Shown here piece after piece: positions 35,231 to 46,358 of a DNA stretch of 64,000 bases. The notes below the pieces were generated by a model. The model did not search any database and had not been told where the DNA came from. It saw only the letters and a program-made list of their open reading frames with translations. The position numbers and the translations under genes were made by a program. How positions within the stretch are numbered: the first letter of the stretch is position 1; each line of letters begins with the position of its first letter. The stretch is from Psettodes erumei (Eukaryota > Chordata > Actinopteri > Pleuronectiformes > Psettodidae): NCBI GenBank assembly GCA_016785225.1, contig JAFBJZ010000781.1:2232001-2296000 (forward strand). Reading direction: 5' to 3'.

Positions 35231-36889
35231 AATGCATAGCTGAGCCTTCTGAGCTCCTGAAAACCAGAGCTGTTATTTTCTACTTTCTTGGAAAGACAGG
35301 AAATGTTTGGCTGATCATTTGGGTGTTTGAGTGTAAGGCAGTGATTCAGCACAGCTCAGTTTGGGTCCAGTTTGGATGCCAATAATATGAAATGCAGAGT
35401 GTTTCAGATCCCCGGTCTGTTCCTGCACAGTCAGTCTGCTCGACTCGACATGTGCCCCCCCCCCTTTTTTGTGTTGAGGAATCTGAACTGAAATCTATCT
35501 CAGTGCAATTAGTCAAAATCACATAAACATAAAACATCTGCCACACATACAGGCAAACTACAAACAGAATTTGGTGTCCCTGACTCTTATTGGGAAGTCA
35601 TGTAATTAAACAAGAGTATACTTCCTCTTGATCTTCACCTGTGATATCCAAAGAATTAAACAGAGGAAACCAGAGCACTTTTCCCACTTTGTTGGAAGGT
35701 TAACTGTAAGCATGGGATCAGATCTCAGACTCCAGAGGGACAAGCCACCAATAAACAAACAAGCAAGTCAACAGAAAACACATTTGACAGAGAGAATAAC
35801 TCACTGTGGTAGCTGACTGCAGTGGCTTTTTTGTGGTCTAGCTTTTATCTGTAAGACAACACAGAGACAGCATCAGAGGGCCTTTGGTCTGCAGTGCACA
35901 CAGTGGATCTTACCAGCCTTATCTACAGGCCCTGCTCACCACTGTTTGTGTTAGCTCAGCTTCTCGTAGTCCACTCTATCACTGCTAAGGATTTAACCTT
36001 ATATCCCTATTTATTTAAGATTATTTGTATAATCACAAGAGTTTACAGTTTGTCTCATTGCACATCCATTGTCACACATGCATGTAACTCCAGAAACCTC
36101 ACATTTTTACAATAGTTTCTAATGTCTTGTATGGTAAAATTAAATGGTAATGGTCTTTGCAGTGTGTCTGTGAGACCACTCTATTCATTTTTGAATATAA
36201 ACACACATGAAATATGAAGTACAGCATAAAACAAATGTCTGTCTGTTCAGTAAATTTAACAGTTCACGAGGTTGACAAAATCCAAATGAAGGACAGTAAC
36301 TGATGCCAAGTTGAGTATCCAGAGTAAGTTAAGTAGATCCCTCCACATTTTATGACAACAGCAGAGATGCTGTTGGACAGAGGGGCAGCAAGGGCTGCTT
36401 CCTCGAAGGAATGAAGGAGGCAGATCACCATAGAGGCTTCAAAAAGGGGACATACCTGTGGCAGAGCAGGTGAGTGAATTGTGTGCATGCTCCAGGCATC
36501 CAGAACAGGATGCAGGGTTTAGGGAGTTATATGGGGCATAGGGCCCTCTCTGTTTGGTTGCTGGTTTGGGGGTGGAAACCAGAAGGAAAGCTCACTAATG
36601 CCACTAGAACCTGGCAAAAGGCTCTCCACACCTGAGGGCCACAATCAGAAACAAACATTCAACTGTATGCTATCAATGTGAAAAAAAACATGCTGTAATA
36701 GAGGAAGGGGACAGGATAGAGTCAGGGCAAGAAACAGTCATCAGCACTGAACAGGTGAGATGGGGCATTAGGTTAATCCTGGGCATTAGGTGACTGTTAA
36801 GTTAAACCTGCTAAAGAATAAGGCCCAGTGGGCTTGGTGAGAGTTTAGCCATTTGCAGACTCTAACCAATATCTTCATTCCTCATGTAC
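35231..36889. other. Unassigned non-coding sequence next to a gypsy remnant
   Basis: A C10 plus T6 run lies at about 35455-35470. The right half (36400-36889) may include internal gypsy sequence downstream of gag on the minus strand, but I recover no protease or reverse-transcriptase motif. Confidence 0.45.
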
Positions 36890-37295
36890 CATTTTTAGGT
36901 CAAGGAGCTCACGATTTCCAGCCTGGATTCTTTGAAGTTGTTCTTCAGGAAAGATCTGGGCTCAGGACGACATTGGCTCCTCTATGAGGGCATTGTCAGA
37001 GGTACAGGCTGGTGAGCTGTTGCCTGATCTTATTCTCTCTCAAAGGAAATGACAAGTGGGTGGCAGCATCTCCTTCTGACAGCAATCACAAAGGCAATGG
37101 TCTTTCCTGATGGTACGGGAAACAATAGAGCTGAGATTAATAGGGTCATCCTTAGTAGCAACTTCACCTTTTAATTTTTCATTTAAATCCTTTACAAAAA
37201 CCCCTTTGAGAGCATCCTCATTCCTTTGAGCATCAGCGGCATGAGTCCAAAAATCAACTGAATACTGAGCAACACTCTTATTCACTGGTGGGGAT
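36890..37295 (-). pseudogene. Ty3/gypsy-type retrotransposon gag fragment
   Basis: The minus-strand frame 37285 to 37040 reads SVAQYSVDFWTHAADAQRN, then EDALKGVFVKDLNEKLKGE and VATKDDPINLSSIVSRTI. This is the conserved capsid core of teleost Ty3/gypsy Gag: SVAEYSVDFR-like start, then LxGVFLxGLNxxLKDELAxRD, then LxxLIxxxIRxDxxLxxR. Further on (about 36990-36910) the frame continues with EEPM and PEEQLQRI, matching the linker before the nucleocapsid zinc knuckle, but with an in-frame stop and no CxxC knuckle. The N-terminal half of gag and all of pol are missing, so this is an inactive relic. Confidence 0.85.
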
Positions 37296-37700
37296 TTAGT
37301 AGGAACAGACGCAAGGAGAAACTGGAAGAGGCCATGCAGGACGAGGCAGACGAAGACTAACCAGGCATGGCAGGTAACAGTTTAACAGGAATGAGCAACT
37401 GGAGTACAAGGGAGTCAATCGTGAGTTCAGGAACAAGGTACAGGAGCAAACAAACTAAGAAGCAGCACTTTGGACGTAGCGTCTCTTACCCCGAATACGA
37501 CTGAACAATTGAGGCAGAGTTTGGGAGGATGCATTGCTCTTTTATACTGACAGGTATGTATTCTTGTTTGGAAAATGAGTAACAGGTGTGCAGTACAGCT
37601 GATGGGTGAGAGGACCAGACTGCCGTGGCCAGCACACACACACACAGACAAGGGACAGACAACACATCGCAGGGAGGGAAAGCACCCAAAATGTACGGGA
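37296..37700 (-). mobile_element. Gypsy 5' leader/LTR remnant
   Basis: This lies immediately upstream, on the minus strand, of the gag fragment. On that strand it reads, in order, an acronym-like CTGTCCCTTGTCTGTGTG stretch, CAGCTGTACTGCACACCTGTTAC, TCAGTATAAAAGAGC (a TATA box, about 37539-37549) and a leader with several short direct-repeat-like strings. That arrangement fits U3, TATA and R/U5 of a teleost gypsy LTR. A 16-bp CA run (37632-37647) sits inside it. Ends are not defined and no second LTR is visible. Confidence 0.5.
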
Positions 37701-40700
37701 AAAAAGGGGAAGACAGAGTTTAATATGTACAGTTTCAGACTCTAAGCACAGACATGGAAATATGGAAAAAGTTTAAATGAAAAAAGTTTAAATACTCATT
37801 TTCCACTTCAAAGCCCCTCTTATCGTACCTTGTATAACGTTCATATTATTGTGTGGTCGAAACTGCATATGAGATGAGATCATAAAAATTTATGTCAGAC
37901 CAAAGTCTATTCCGTCAATAAAAATGCGGGTGAAATAAATGTACTGTATATGTCCTGTCAGGCCCCATGATTGTGTGTCAGTCTCTTTACCCCAGGGGCA
38001 ATCTGCTGCCTTAACTTGTCGTACTATTTATATCTTTTTAACTTTTATATTCAGCACATGCATCTGGGGAATGTGCTCCTCATTATAGTTACTTGAGTGC
38101 ATGCATTTTCAGTTGCCAAGGGCCCAGGCCATGGCTCTGTCATTACCACATTTTCTACAGAATTTTTGTTGATTTTCCATCACCAGAATAGAGAAGTGTA
38201 TATTTATGCTCACATACACATTTATACATGCAGATAGAAGAAAAAAAAGTTTAAAATTGGCATAAAGGCATGATGCGACCTACCAAGACTCAGTGGGATA
38301 ATATTGTGACTGGCCGGGTGAAAGAGCCATTAAATGAGTGTTGCATAGAAGCAAAGGTATGTGAAGGACTGCAGTAGAATCTCTCTGTTCATTTGTAGGT
38401 TTCTACATGCCTCATACACACTGGTAAAGACAAGAGTTCACTATAAATAGGAGAGTGAGTGGGGGGGATAAGGTGGGTCCGGGTTTCAGTCACATTATAT
38501 ACATGTCAGTAATCCTAAATTAAAGGCGACACCCGAGAATTAAACATGACATTCTCATGTTATTCTCTGTAGTCAGCCAGGAACTGGACAGACAGAGTGA
38601 CAGACAGTGTGTCAGGCACACTGACAGATGGTCAGAGGGGGAGATGAGCACCAGTGACTGACATCCATCCAGCTCCGTGTGAGCCACACGCAAACACACT
38701 CATTCCCCCTAAGCCAGGCGGAAAAGCACCGCTCTTGTCTGTTTTGCAGGCTGAGAGCTGCCAAACACTGCAGTGTTCCTCCTAATGAACGGGGCTCTGA
38801 ACCCAAACCCTTCGGCCAAGAGAGGTATTAGGGCCCATGTCAAAACAGCTCACAGCCGCACAGTGGGCTGTAAAAAGCCCGGGCTTACTCATGGAGTCCT
38901 TCAAAGTGACAGCACCCTGAGCGTCCCGCTCTTTGACAACTCACTGGAGTGAGGAGGGGTGGTGCTTGGCTAATGTCAGAGAACATGGTACAGCTCTTTG
39001 TTAGCGTTGGCAGCTGAGGCCTGCTTCTTAAGAACAGTTTTCCTTTAAGAGAAAACTGGTCGCATGTTGCTGGCATTGACTGCTGGCAGCATTCACATGC
39101 ACAGAGTAGGCCAGGTATTGACCAACCTCTGGTTGAGATCTCATTCTGGTTAAACTGTTTACTTGGACACCCTGTGGGTGAGTCTCCCTGCTGTCCCGAA
39201 GAAAACAGTTAGCCACCACATCCTCAAGTAAGCAACAGTGGGTTAATTCTAACAAAGAGAAGACATAATCATTGTGGTCATGTGTGCAGGCTTGCTGTGT
39301 GCCACCATGTCGTTTGTTGACATCAAACTGTACGCGAAGCCCTTTGAGATGGAACAGAAAAGCCTGACAGAGCAAGATGTTTCCGTGTCGCTGTAAACCT
39401 TTTAACATCAGAGTAAACTTTAATCACAGCTCTCATAAACAGAGCATGTGCCTAATCTGGTTAACCAAGTTATGATGTGTACATACTGTATGCTGGCCCA
39501 AATTCAAGCGATTTGATAAAAAAAAAAAGTAGGTGTGTGTATTTATAGCTACTGTTGGCAGCTATCTCTTGCTGGGAGTATTTTCACAGGTGCTGTATCC
39601 GCACTTAGGTATTATTGAATTACACCGTGCAATTTCACAGTGATCCCGAGCTGCCCTCATAGCCTATGGGTTTAGAGCGCTGACAGTGAACTGCAACATC
39701 CATGGTTTAATAACAACTGGATACCTTTATACAAGTCATAGCCCGTCTCTCTCTCTTTCTCAACTCGTTTCCTGTCATCGCACTCTAGTTTCTATGATAA
39801 AGGCACAAAATCTTTAAAAAAATGTTATTTCATTGTCTATTATCCAAAAAACTGAACTGGGTTTCATGATGAACAAAACACAAAATTTTTCTGGTGGATA
39901 AAACACTGATTTTGAGGCTATGGGCACATGAGTGGTTTAAAGGGGGATGGCAGGTATCTATTATTGCACAATCTGAGGGACTTTTGCCCTTTACTAATAA
40001 AGAGGATATAATCCTGATCATAGAAATATAGAAATCATGATATTTGAATTAGAACCAACCCACACTTATCAAACATTCTATCTTGGAAGTATTCAATAAC
40101 AATTTTAAGGGCTTTGAACTGTGAACAATTATTTTGATCACAACGTTTGCAATGAATCACATTTTCTGAAAGTGACTGGGTGTCCAAAGGAAGGAGCCAA
40201 AAAGAAGCAGCAAATATTATGTCTTTATCAATACATCTCTATTCTGTTCTGTATTCTCAGCCATTTTGGTTCCATTTGTCAGGATCCTGTTCCCTTGACC
40301 CTTGACCTTTTTGGCTTCTTGTAATGTTGCTAAACAAGGTGTTGAAGCTTGTCCTCCTCGTCACTCTGAATGAATGAAGCAGGACACAAAGGCACCTATC
40401 AAGTAAGTTTCAGTGAGACATTACTGGTATGTACGGCAGAAGGGATCCAATATCACTCTCTGCTTTGCTCGAGACAGATTGTTCTGGCAAGCTAAATAAA
40501 CAGTAGATTAATCTGTCTTCTTACTGCGAGCTGACAAACTCAGTCAAGGATGAAATCGAGGCTTTTGACAGTTAGACTTTCAAGATGAAGCGCTGATAGT
40601 GAGAACTTGAGAAGGAAACTCTGAAATGTGAGGCTTCTGTCTGACAGATAAGAACAAACGGTGAGACTCAGGGAGTCACTGCTTTTCTTTTGTAGAGGCG

Positions 40701-41234
40701 AGTAATAAAGTGAATGGTCCAGGTTTTAATTTTGATGTCATAATTTCAATATTTTTCTGTTTATTTTATTCTCAAAGACCCAGCTTAAAGGTCACATTGA
40801 TAGATGATATGAATCAGGCATCAAATATTGAATTCATCCTCCACACTCCAAAATAATTTTGTGAGTAGCATAAAGGGATGATATCTGCAATTTCATTGTA
40901 AAATCTTATGTTGCATAATCATAATTAAATTCAATCTTACATCACAGAATCTTAAATAAGCAGCACAACTTTTGGCTTCTGAGTGACTTGGGCATCTTGA
41001 TATTTCGCTTCATCCCCTGATTCCAAGTCCAAATAAAGGTTCTGTATGTACAAAATATATGTATGTATGCAGCTGGGAACTGTAGCTTTCAGCAAACATT
41101 ATTCAAAAGGGAAGAAATAATTTCAGCTGCAAATGAATATACATAAATGAATATATAAATGGTGCATTAGTGTGTATCTACAAAATCAGGGTAGTGTATG
41201 TTTTATCACGTTTTGACTACAAAGAAAAATTGAT
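37701..41234. other. Unassigned non-coding sequence
   Basis: It holds a 14-15-bp tandem duplication (GAAAAAGTTTAAAT twice, 37765-37793). The 126-codon minus ORF at 39408-39028 shows no recognisable domain. The stretch 38280-38350 has enhancer-like texture but nothing definite. Confidence 0.5.
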
Positions 41235-41324
41235 GGGTTGATGAGGTTCAGGAGGTAGAGAGGCTGAGGTTGGGCAAGATTCTGAACCACAACATGCCAC
41301 TGATGGTTGCACCATCAGTGAGTG

Positions 41325-41372
<48 letters not shown>

Positions 41373-41437
41373 AAAGGGTGAACGGCATGTAGTCAGCAGT
41401 GCTTCAACAATTGCAGCAGAAAAGTGCAGTCCATTCG
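41235..41437 (+). mobile_element. tRNA-derived SINE, common teleost family, internally deleted
   Basis: GAGGTTCAGGAGGTAGAG (41243-41260) carries a Pol III A box. It runs on into TTGGGCAAGATTCTGAACC, a GATGG...CCATC hairpin region (41298-41320), the microsatellite, TGAATGAAAGGGTGAA, and a 3' end GAAAAGTGCAGTCCATT (41419-41435). These are the successive blocks of an abundant fish SINE whose tail I recall as AAAAGCGCTATATAAATGCAGTCCATT. The B-box part is missing, so the copy has an internal deletion and is inactive. Confidence 0.75.
41328..41368. repeat. (GT)n microsatellite inside the SINE
   Basis: A perfect 41-bp GT run, the longest in the window. It has grown from the GTGTGTGAATGTGTG-type segment that this SINE family carries at the same place. 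Confidence 0.97.
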
Positions 41438-42469
41438 CATTGAGGAACCTTTTAGGGTCAGTTCATCGGAGCTGGTGGTCTTTTCATGAGGTTTTTATAG
41501 TAATCATAAAGATAAGAAGCAGACATGAACTTTAATAACTACTCTGTTCACTGGCTTCTCTCAGTTGCCATGTAGTCTATCATATCAAATATTCCCCTAC
41601 CCAAGTCTAAGCTGCAGCATCAGACAGTGTACAATGCTTGCGCTACCTACTGCTGGCTGCTTGCGGCCCTAGGCCATCTGGTTTAAACCAGGTCTCTTGT
41701 TGCAGAGAGCAGAGGGTTCCCTCTCGGACGTACAGCTGAAAACCACTTCCTCAGATAACTGTGCAAATAAGAGGCTGGAAACACAGTGGATGTTCTTGCA
41801 CTGATTACAGTGAACTGGCGTACCAGATGGGAAGCACACATGTTGTACTGTAGCATTGTTGTGAGTCTCTTTGGTATTTTCTCTCATGGAATTTAGCTTG
41901 TACTGTCACATGTGCTATTTCCTTCCGCTGAGCCTCCAAATGACAGTGTGTCATGGAACACCACTGAGGAAGAACTAATGTGTGGTATGTTGCTTAACAC
42001 TGCTTAATAATTACAGTAAAGAACAAGGTTTAAAATCAATGTGTCTGTTCTCTCTGTCTGATTGTTCATGTACAGTATGTGCTGTACTGGCTGTAAAGCT
42101 TGTGTGAGTGGGTGCTTTCTGAGTGTATGTAGGATTTAAAATGTTACTGAACGTATTTGTAAGATAATTTGTTATTCCCCAGTGAAAGTGTAAATAATCT
42201 TCAATATTTCTACCTCAGGCTCTTGGTGTTGTTATTGTGTTTTGATGAAAAAGGTAGTATCTGTTGATGAGTCTGTATATTAAAGTGTTTTTGTATTTAT
42301 TTATTTATTAGTCTAATATAAGTTGATTTGGTGAAATTATAAAAAAGGGAGATATTGTCTGCAAATCACTGTTGTTGGTGTCTTTCAATATCAAATGAAG
42401 TGTAATTGACAGGGTAACAGGGAAGACGATGCGCCCCGTGACAGAGTTGTAGCAGATAAACTGTCAAAA
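41438..42469. other. Unassigned non-coding sequence
   Basis: A 14-bp palindrome CTGGTTTAAACCAG (41678-41691) and an ATTT run (42292-42309) are the only structures I see. Confidence 0.5.
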
Positions 42470-42565
42470 CCATCAGGATTAATTTCGGCCTCATCTGCCC
42501 TGCCTGTCAGTCGGTCGTAGAGTCGGCAGGTTTGACAAATTGATTGGAATCAGCTGACTGACAGA
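42470..42565. promoter_or_regulatory. Candidate conserved non-coding element with PBX/MEIS-type motifs
   Basis: Within 95 bp there are CTGTCAG, TTGACAAATTGATTGG (PBX-like TGATTGG) and CAGCTGACTGACAG (MEIS/TGIF TGACAG next to an E-box CAGCTG). No ORF or repeat explains the block. Inferred from motif density only. Confidence 0.25.
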
Positions 42566-42592
42566 TGCAGCTCTGCAGGCCAAACACACGTG

Positions 42593-42614
42593 CACACACA
42601 CACACACACACACA
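42593..42614. repeat. (CA)n microsatellite
   Basis: A 22-bp CA run, seen directly. Confidence 0.95.
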
Positions 42615-42779
42615 TACAAAAGTTGAGCAATAGGAGGTAGTGACACAAGAGTGTCAGGTAGTAGAGGGAAATAAAGTAAAATAAAGAGTGAGAACTTTGG
42701 GAATCCTCTCCAGTCCCTGACACTCTTGTCAACCCACTCACCCCCTCAGTTGAGGAAAGCAACTTTAATCTGCTGCTGT

Positions 42780-43190
42780 GCTTAAGTACAATTTTGAAAT
42801 ACTTTTGAAATACATCAGTTGACTTTAAGGGATCACACAGCTGAGCAGGTGGGCTTTGGCTCAGGTAGAGTGATTGAGAGCAGCACAGTTCCAGTGACAA
42901 CATGATACAGACAAGCATCATGTGGCCACAATCAAAAACCACAAAGAATAAACACAACAGTTTTTAAATACAGAATGACCTGGGGGTCTAAAGTGTCAAG
43001 GTATAATGGTCCATCTTGCAGTGGGGAGAATTATAATATACTACAATATATTTCAGATGCAACTATTATATGTATCATTCTACTACATTTATCTGACATT
43101 TGCATTCGTAGTTCCTCAGATGAAGAATTTACATTAAAAATAATTTAACTAATTCATAAAATATGATGCATTGTTTAATACTAAACCGGA
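42780..43190 (+). repeat. Teleost interspersed repeat in two pieces
   Basis: CTTAAGTACAATTTTGAAATACTT (from 42780) and, 280 bp later, TACTACATTTATCTGACATTT (from 43080) followed by AATTCATAAAATATGATGCATTGTTT (43152 on) are consecutive blocks of a percomorph repeat I remember well, where they lie only about 100-150 bp apart. The extra distance suggests an insertion between them, or that the first block is a separate fragment. No coding capacity; class unknown to me. Confidence 0.6.
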
Positions 43191-43914
43191 GCTGTTCAAC
43201 CTTTGGCTTGTGCCCCCTAACGCCGAGTTGCATTTCAGATGGGCTTGAGTTGTAAGCAGTTCTGCTTCCTCAGACATGATAAGACATTGAATAAAGCACA
43301 TCTTTAGATTACATACTGCGTAAATGACTTGGACAAACCCCAAAATGACAGGAGAGCTCCTAAACCTTAGCCCAGTTTAAGGGTCCCTTGATAAGCCCTG
43401 TTGAGTCAGTGCATAGAGACAAAGTCTGTAGTGACCGCTGTCATTGTTTGCTGGCACTGACAAATCGGGACAGGTGGAGACATTTTGTCAGTCCGGCCCA
43501 CACCATCCTGAAACCGGATCTGAGAAGTTGAGTCATGCACCACAATTCTTCATAAATCAGCACTACCATCGCTTGAAGCCCTGTTGCCCAGCAACCAAAT
43601 GTTTTCCTGCTGCACTTTTATTTTGACCTTTTTTTTCTGTCTGCCCCACAACCCCGACCTCCCCTCACCCACATTCATCCACCCTCAGGTATCCCAGGGA
43701 TTGCATCACTGAAATTCATTCGAGATCTCCCATGGATCAACGCAAGGCCCATAATGCCTCCCATTTTCTTCTTCTTTACTTCACTCCATCTGCAGAAGAG
43801 ATTATCACTGAATCAATGTCACTTTCTCTTCATCTTTCAATCCTCTGCTTCTTCCTTCATCTTCTTTTTCTACCATTCCCCCTCTCTCGGTCTGATCACC
43901 AGGCATGCCCAACC
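43191..43914. other. Unassigned non-coding sequence
   Basis: Mixed sequence ending in a CT-rich tract (about 43745-43900). No gene or repeat recognised. Confidence 0.5.
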
Positions 43915-44215
43915 AGCCACAGTTGTTGATTGACAGGTCTGAGAGCTGCGGCTAACCAATGGGAGTGATTAATCGGAGCCACTCGGTAATGAACACAGAA
44001 GCTGTGCAATAAAAGAGTAATTCCTCAGTCTGCATCTCAGCAGGTCTGCGATGAGTTGAGAGGAGACATGATGAGATGAGAGGAGCGTGGTGAAAAAGCC
44101 TCCTAGCCTATAAATAGTCTGAGGCTGCCTCTCCGACAGCACTTCAAACAGAGCAGGCCGGCACGAATGATAAAGACAAATATCTGGGGTAGACCGAGGC
44201 ATTATTGATTCTATC
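43915..44215. promoter_or_regulatory. Candidate enhancer-like block with PBX-MEIS and MEF2 sites
   Basis: TGATTGACAG (43927-43936) is an exact copy of the composite site bound by PBX with MEIS or PREP. Just downstream come a CCAAT box (AACCAATGGG) and GATTAATC. CTATAAATAG (44108-44117) is a perfect MEF2 site (YTAWWWWTAR) and can also be read as a TATA box. ATGATAAAGACAAATATC follows at about 44167. This mix, without repeats or coding frames, is the strongest enhancer-like texture in the window. Function and conservation are inference. Confidence 0.35.
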
Positions 44216-45303
44216 CATCACACCTCCAGGGGAGTCTCGTGGGGGGGGGCTCGTTGATAGCTTGCTTTGCCCTCTGCAGTGAAATCAAAAGAGCGGAGAG
44301 AAGTTGAAATTCAATTCTAAGGACCAAACCGCAAGCTGTCTTCCACTGGCAACAACAGCTCCTGTTTACTCAGCAGCAAACACAGGTGGCGAGCTCTGCA
44401 AGAACACACACCCCCCGCCCCCCCTTTCAATAGACTGTACAGGACAGATGAGTGCTGCATGCTGATGATCACACACTGCACACACAGGCACCATTGGTGA
44501 AAATATTCACAGCTGGAGATCACTGACAAATTGAGACATGAAGGTGATATGTCTTTCAGAGATACTTGATTTTTACAAGGAAAAACAACTGAAAAATCAT
44601 ATGGCTCAAAAGCACAAAAACAGAAGAAGACAAAAAGAATGTATGGAGATTCTGTGTGCAGTAGCAAGTATCTCCCGTTTATAATAACAGTTTTGCACAA
44701 CTTCTGTGCTTTTTGCTTTGATTGCAAAGATCTAAAGTATGAAATAATGACTGAAATGCAGCTTATTAAGATCAAATGTTAAGCAGCAGCCACTTCCAGG
44801 CTGCTGGTCTACAGCTGCTAAAATCCTGATTTCATAACACTTCCCAATACATATTTTACTAATACACCATATACTGTGTAATAAATTAAAACACTGCAAC
44901 TTGGAGTCTGTAATCCAAAGTGCTACCTTGGTTTCTACTGTAGGCTGCAGGTTGTGCCTGCTCAGTGCTTCAGAGGTGAACAAAAACTGGATCTGTGTCT
45001 GGATGAGGGGGTATCAGGATGGAGTGATGGAGTGATGTTGTTGGGGAGGGAGGATGAGGTCAGAGGGAAATGGATCCATCCATTAAGGGATATAATGAGA
45101 GGGAGCAGCTGCCTGCCGCTGGGTCAGACAACACACAGATGTGAGGGAGCCTCAGGGCCAAACACAGTTGAGGGAGAACGCTGAAGTCCCTGTGCCATGA
45201 CCTCACTCTCAGAACCAGGGCTCCCACTAACACCAGCACCACTCCCTGCAATGCCAGGCCCTCCACTGGCTGAAGAAAGAGATCCTGTATGCCCAAAACT
45301 CAC
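44216..45303. other. Unassigned non-coding sequence
   Basis: G-run at 44241-44249 and C-rich run at about 44408-44425. A 152-codon minus-strand frame (44775-44317) has no recognisable domain. Confidence 0.45.
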
Positions 45304-45380
45304 CTGAGGAAAGCCCCTACAGTTCCCATGACATTGTGTGTTGTTCTGGTGCCGTGCTGCTTGGCTAAACTCTGGCTGAC
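45304..45380 (-). other. Possible internal exon, unidentified
   Basis: On the minus strand a segment of 77 bp is bounded by CTGTGCCCCTCCAG (acceptor-like) and CTCAG/GTGAGTT (a near-perfect donor). One frame is open and reads VSQSLAKQHGTRTTHNVMG then TVGAFL; a second, overlapping frame is also open. The length is not a multiple of three. I do not recognise the protein and find no partner exon, so this may be chance. Confidence 0.15.
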
Positions 45381-46358
45381 CTGGAGGGGCACAGCATGCC
45401 AAAGACTGATCTCAGCATCACATCCACTGCCACTAGCAGTGAATCAAATATTCTCATGGGTGGTTGAATTTTTTAAGCTTCGGTAGTGTTAAATGGGGTG
45501 TAGAGTACATTCAATTCTCCATTTATTTTTCTTTCATGTGAAGAGGTCAACAGAAGTGCCTGCTGGTGTCATGGTGTCATTTTCACTTGTGGACATTGTA
45601 TCTACAATATTGTTGTACAAAATATGCTGCAAGAAGTCAGATCACAAACCTGAAAAAGACTTTCAGGCAAATATTTTGCCGTTGTAGCATTTTCATTACT
45701 TGAACTCCACTCTTGTTTTTGTTGACAAACTTGTGCAGATAAACAGCATTTTCAAGCATGTATTGTAGTTTGTCATGACTGCAAAAACAACAGTATGACT
45801 GATCTATCTTGCCAATCTATTGAAGCTACAAATTGTTTTAGAAATACATTTCCACATTTCAGCATGTAAAAATATGTTACTATTGTGTTTTTATCAAGAG
45901 CATGTTCTGTGCTGAGTTTTGGAGCCAGATTGTAGTGTGAGAACAGCAGCAAGATGAGTCTACTTTCTTGATGACAGCAATGTTCCATTGGCAGATATCA
46001 CGCGCCCTGTGGTTGAAAAAACTGATGAACCAGAAAGAGAGACAGAGAGAAAGCAAGTGTGAGAAACTGGACTGAATTTAACCAAACTGAGCTGAACCGA
46101 TAGGGAAAAGGTGGGGAAACAAGGTGGGCACCTCGTGACACCTCACTGTATTTTTGGAAAAACACTTATTTGCTTTTTGCCAAGAGTTTGCCAGTGTGCA
46201 CAAACAAAAGACTTAAGTCCTGAATATTTATCTAAATGGTGAATGGTTAAATATGGATCTTGTTCGCGGGTTCAAAAGCACATCCAGGCAAAGTAAAGTC
46301 AGGTAAAGTAATATTTAATATTTATTATTTTAGCAGTAGGACCGAGCTGATTTTGGTA
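45381..46358. other. Unassigned non-coding sequence
   Basis: Mostly AT-rich with no recognised repeat or gene. Confidence 0.5.

Noticed and set aside
41678..41691. 14-bp palindrome CTGGTTTAAACCAG
   Set aside because: A few 14-bp palindromes are expected by chance in a window of this size.
44317..44775. 152-codon minus-strand ORF
   Set aside because: Rich in Ser, Cys, Leu and Phe from T-rich sequence, with no recognisable motif.
46261..46290. GCGGGTTCAAAAGCACA here and near 51129, possible shared SINE remnant
   Set aside because: The shared word is under 20 bases and the flanks align only loosely.
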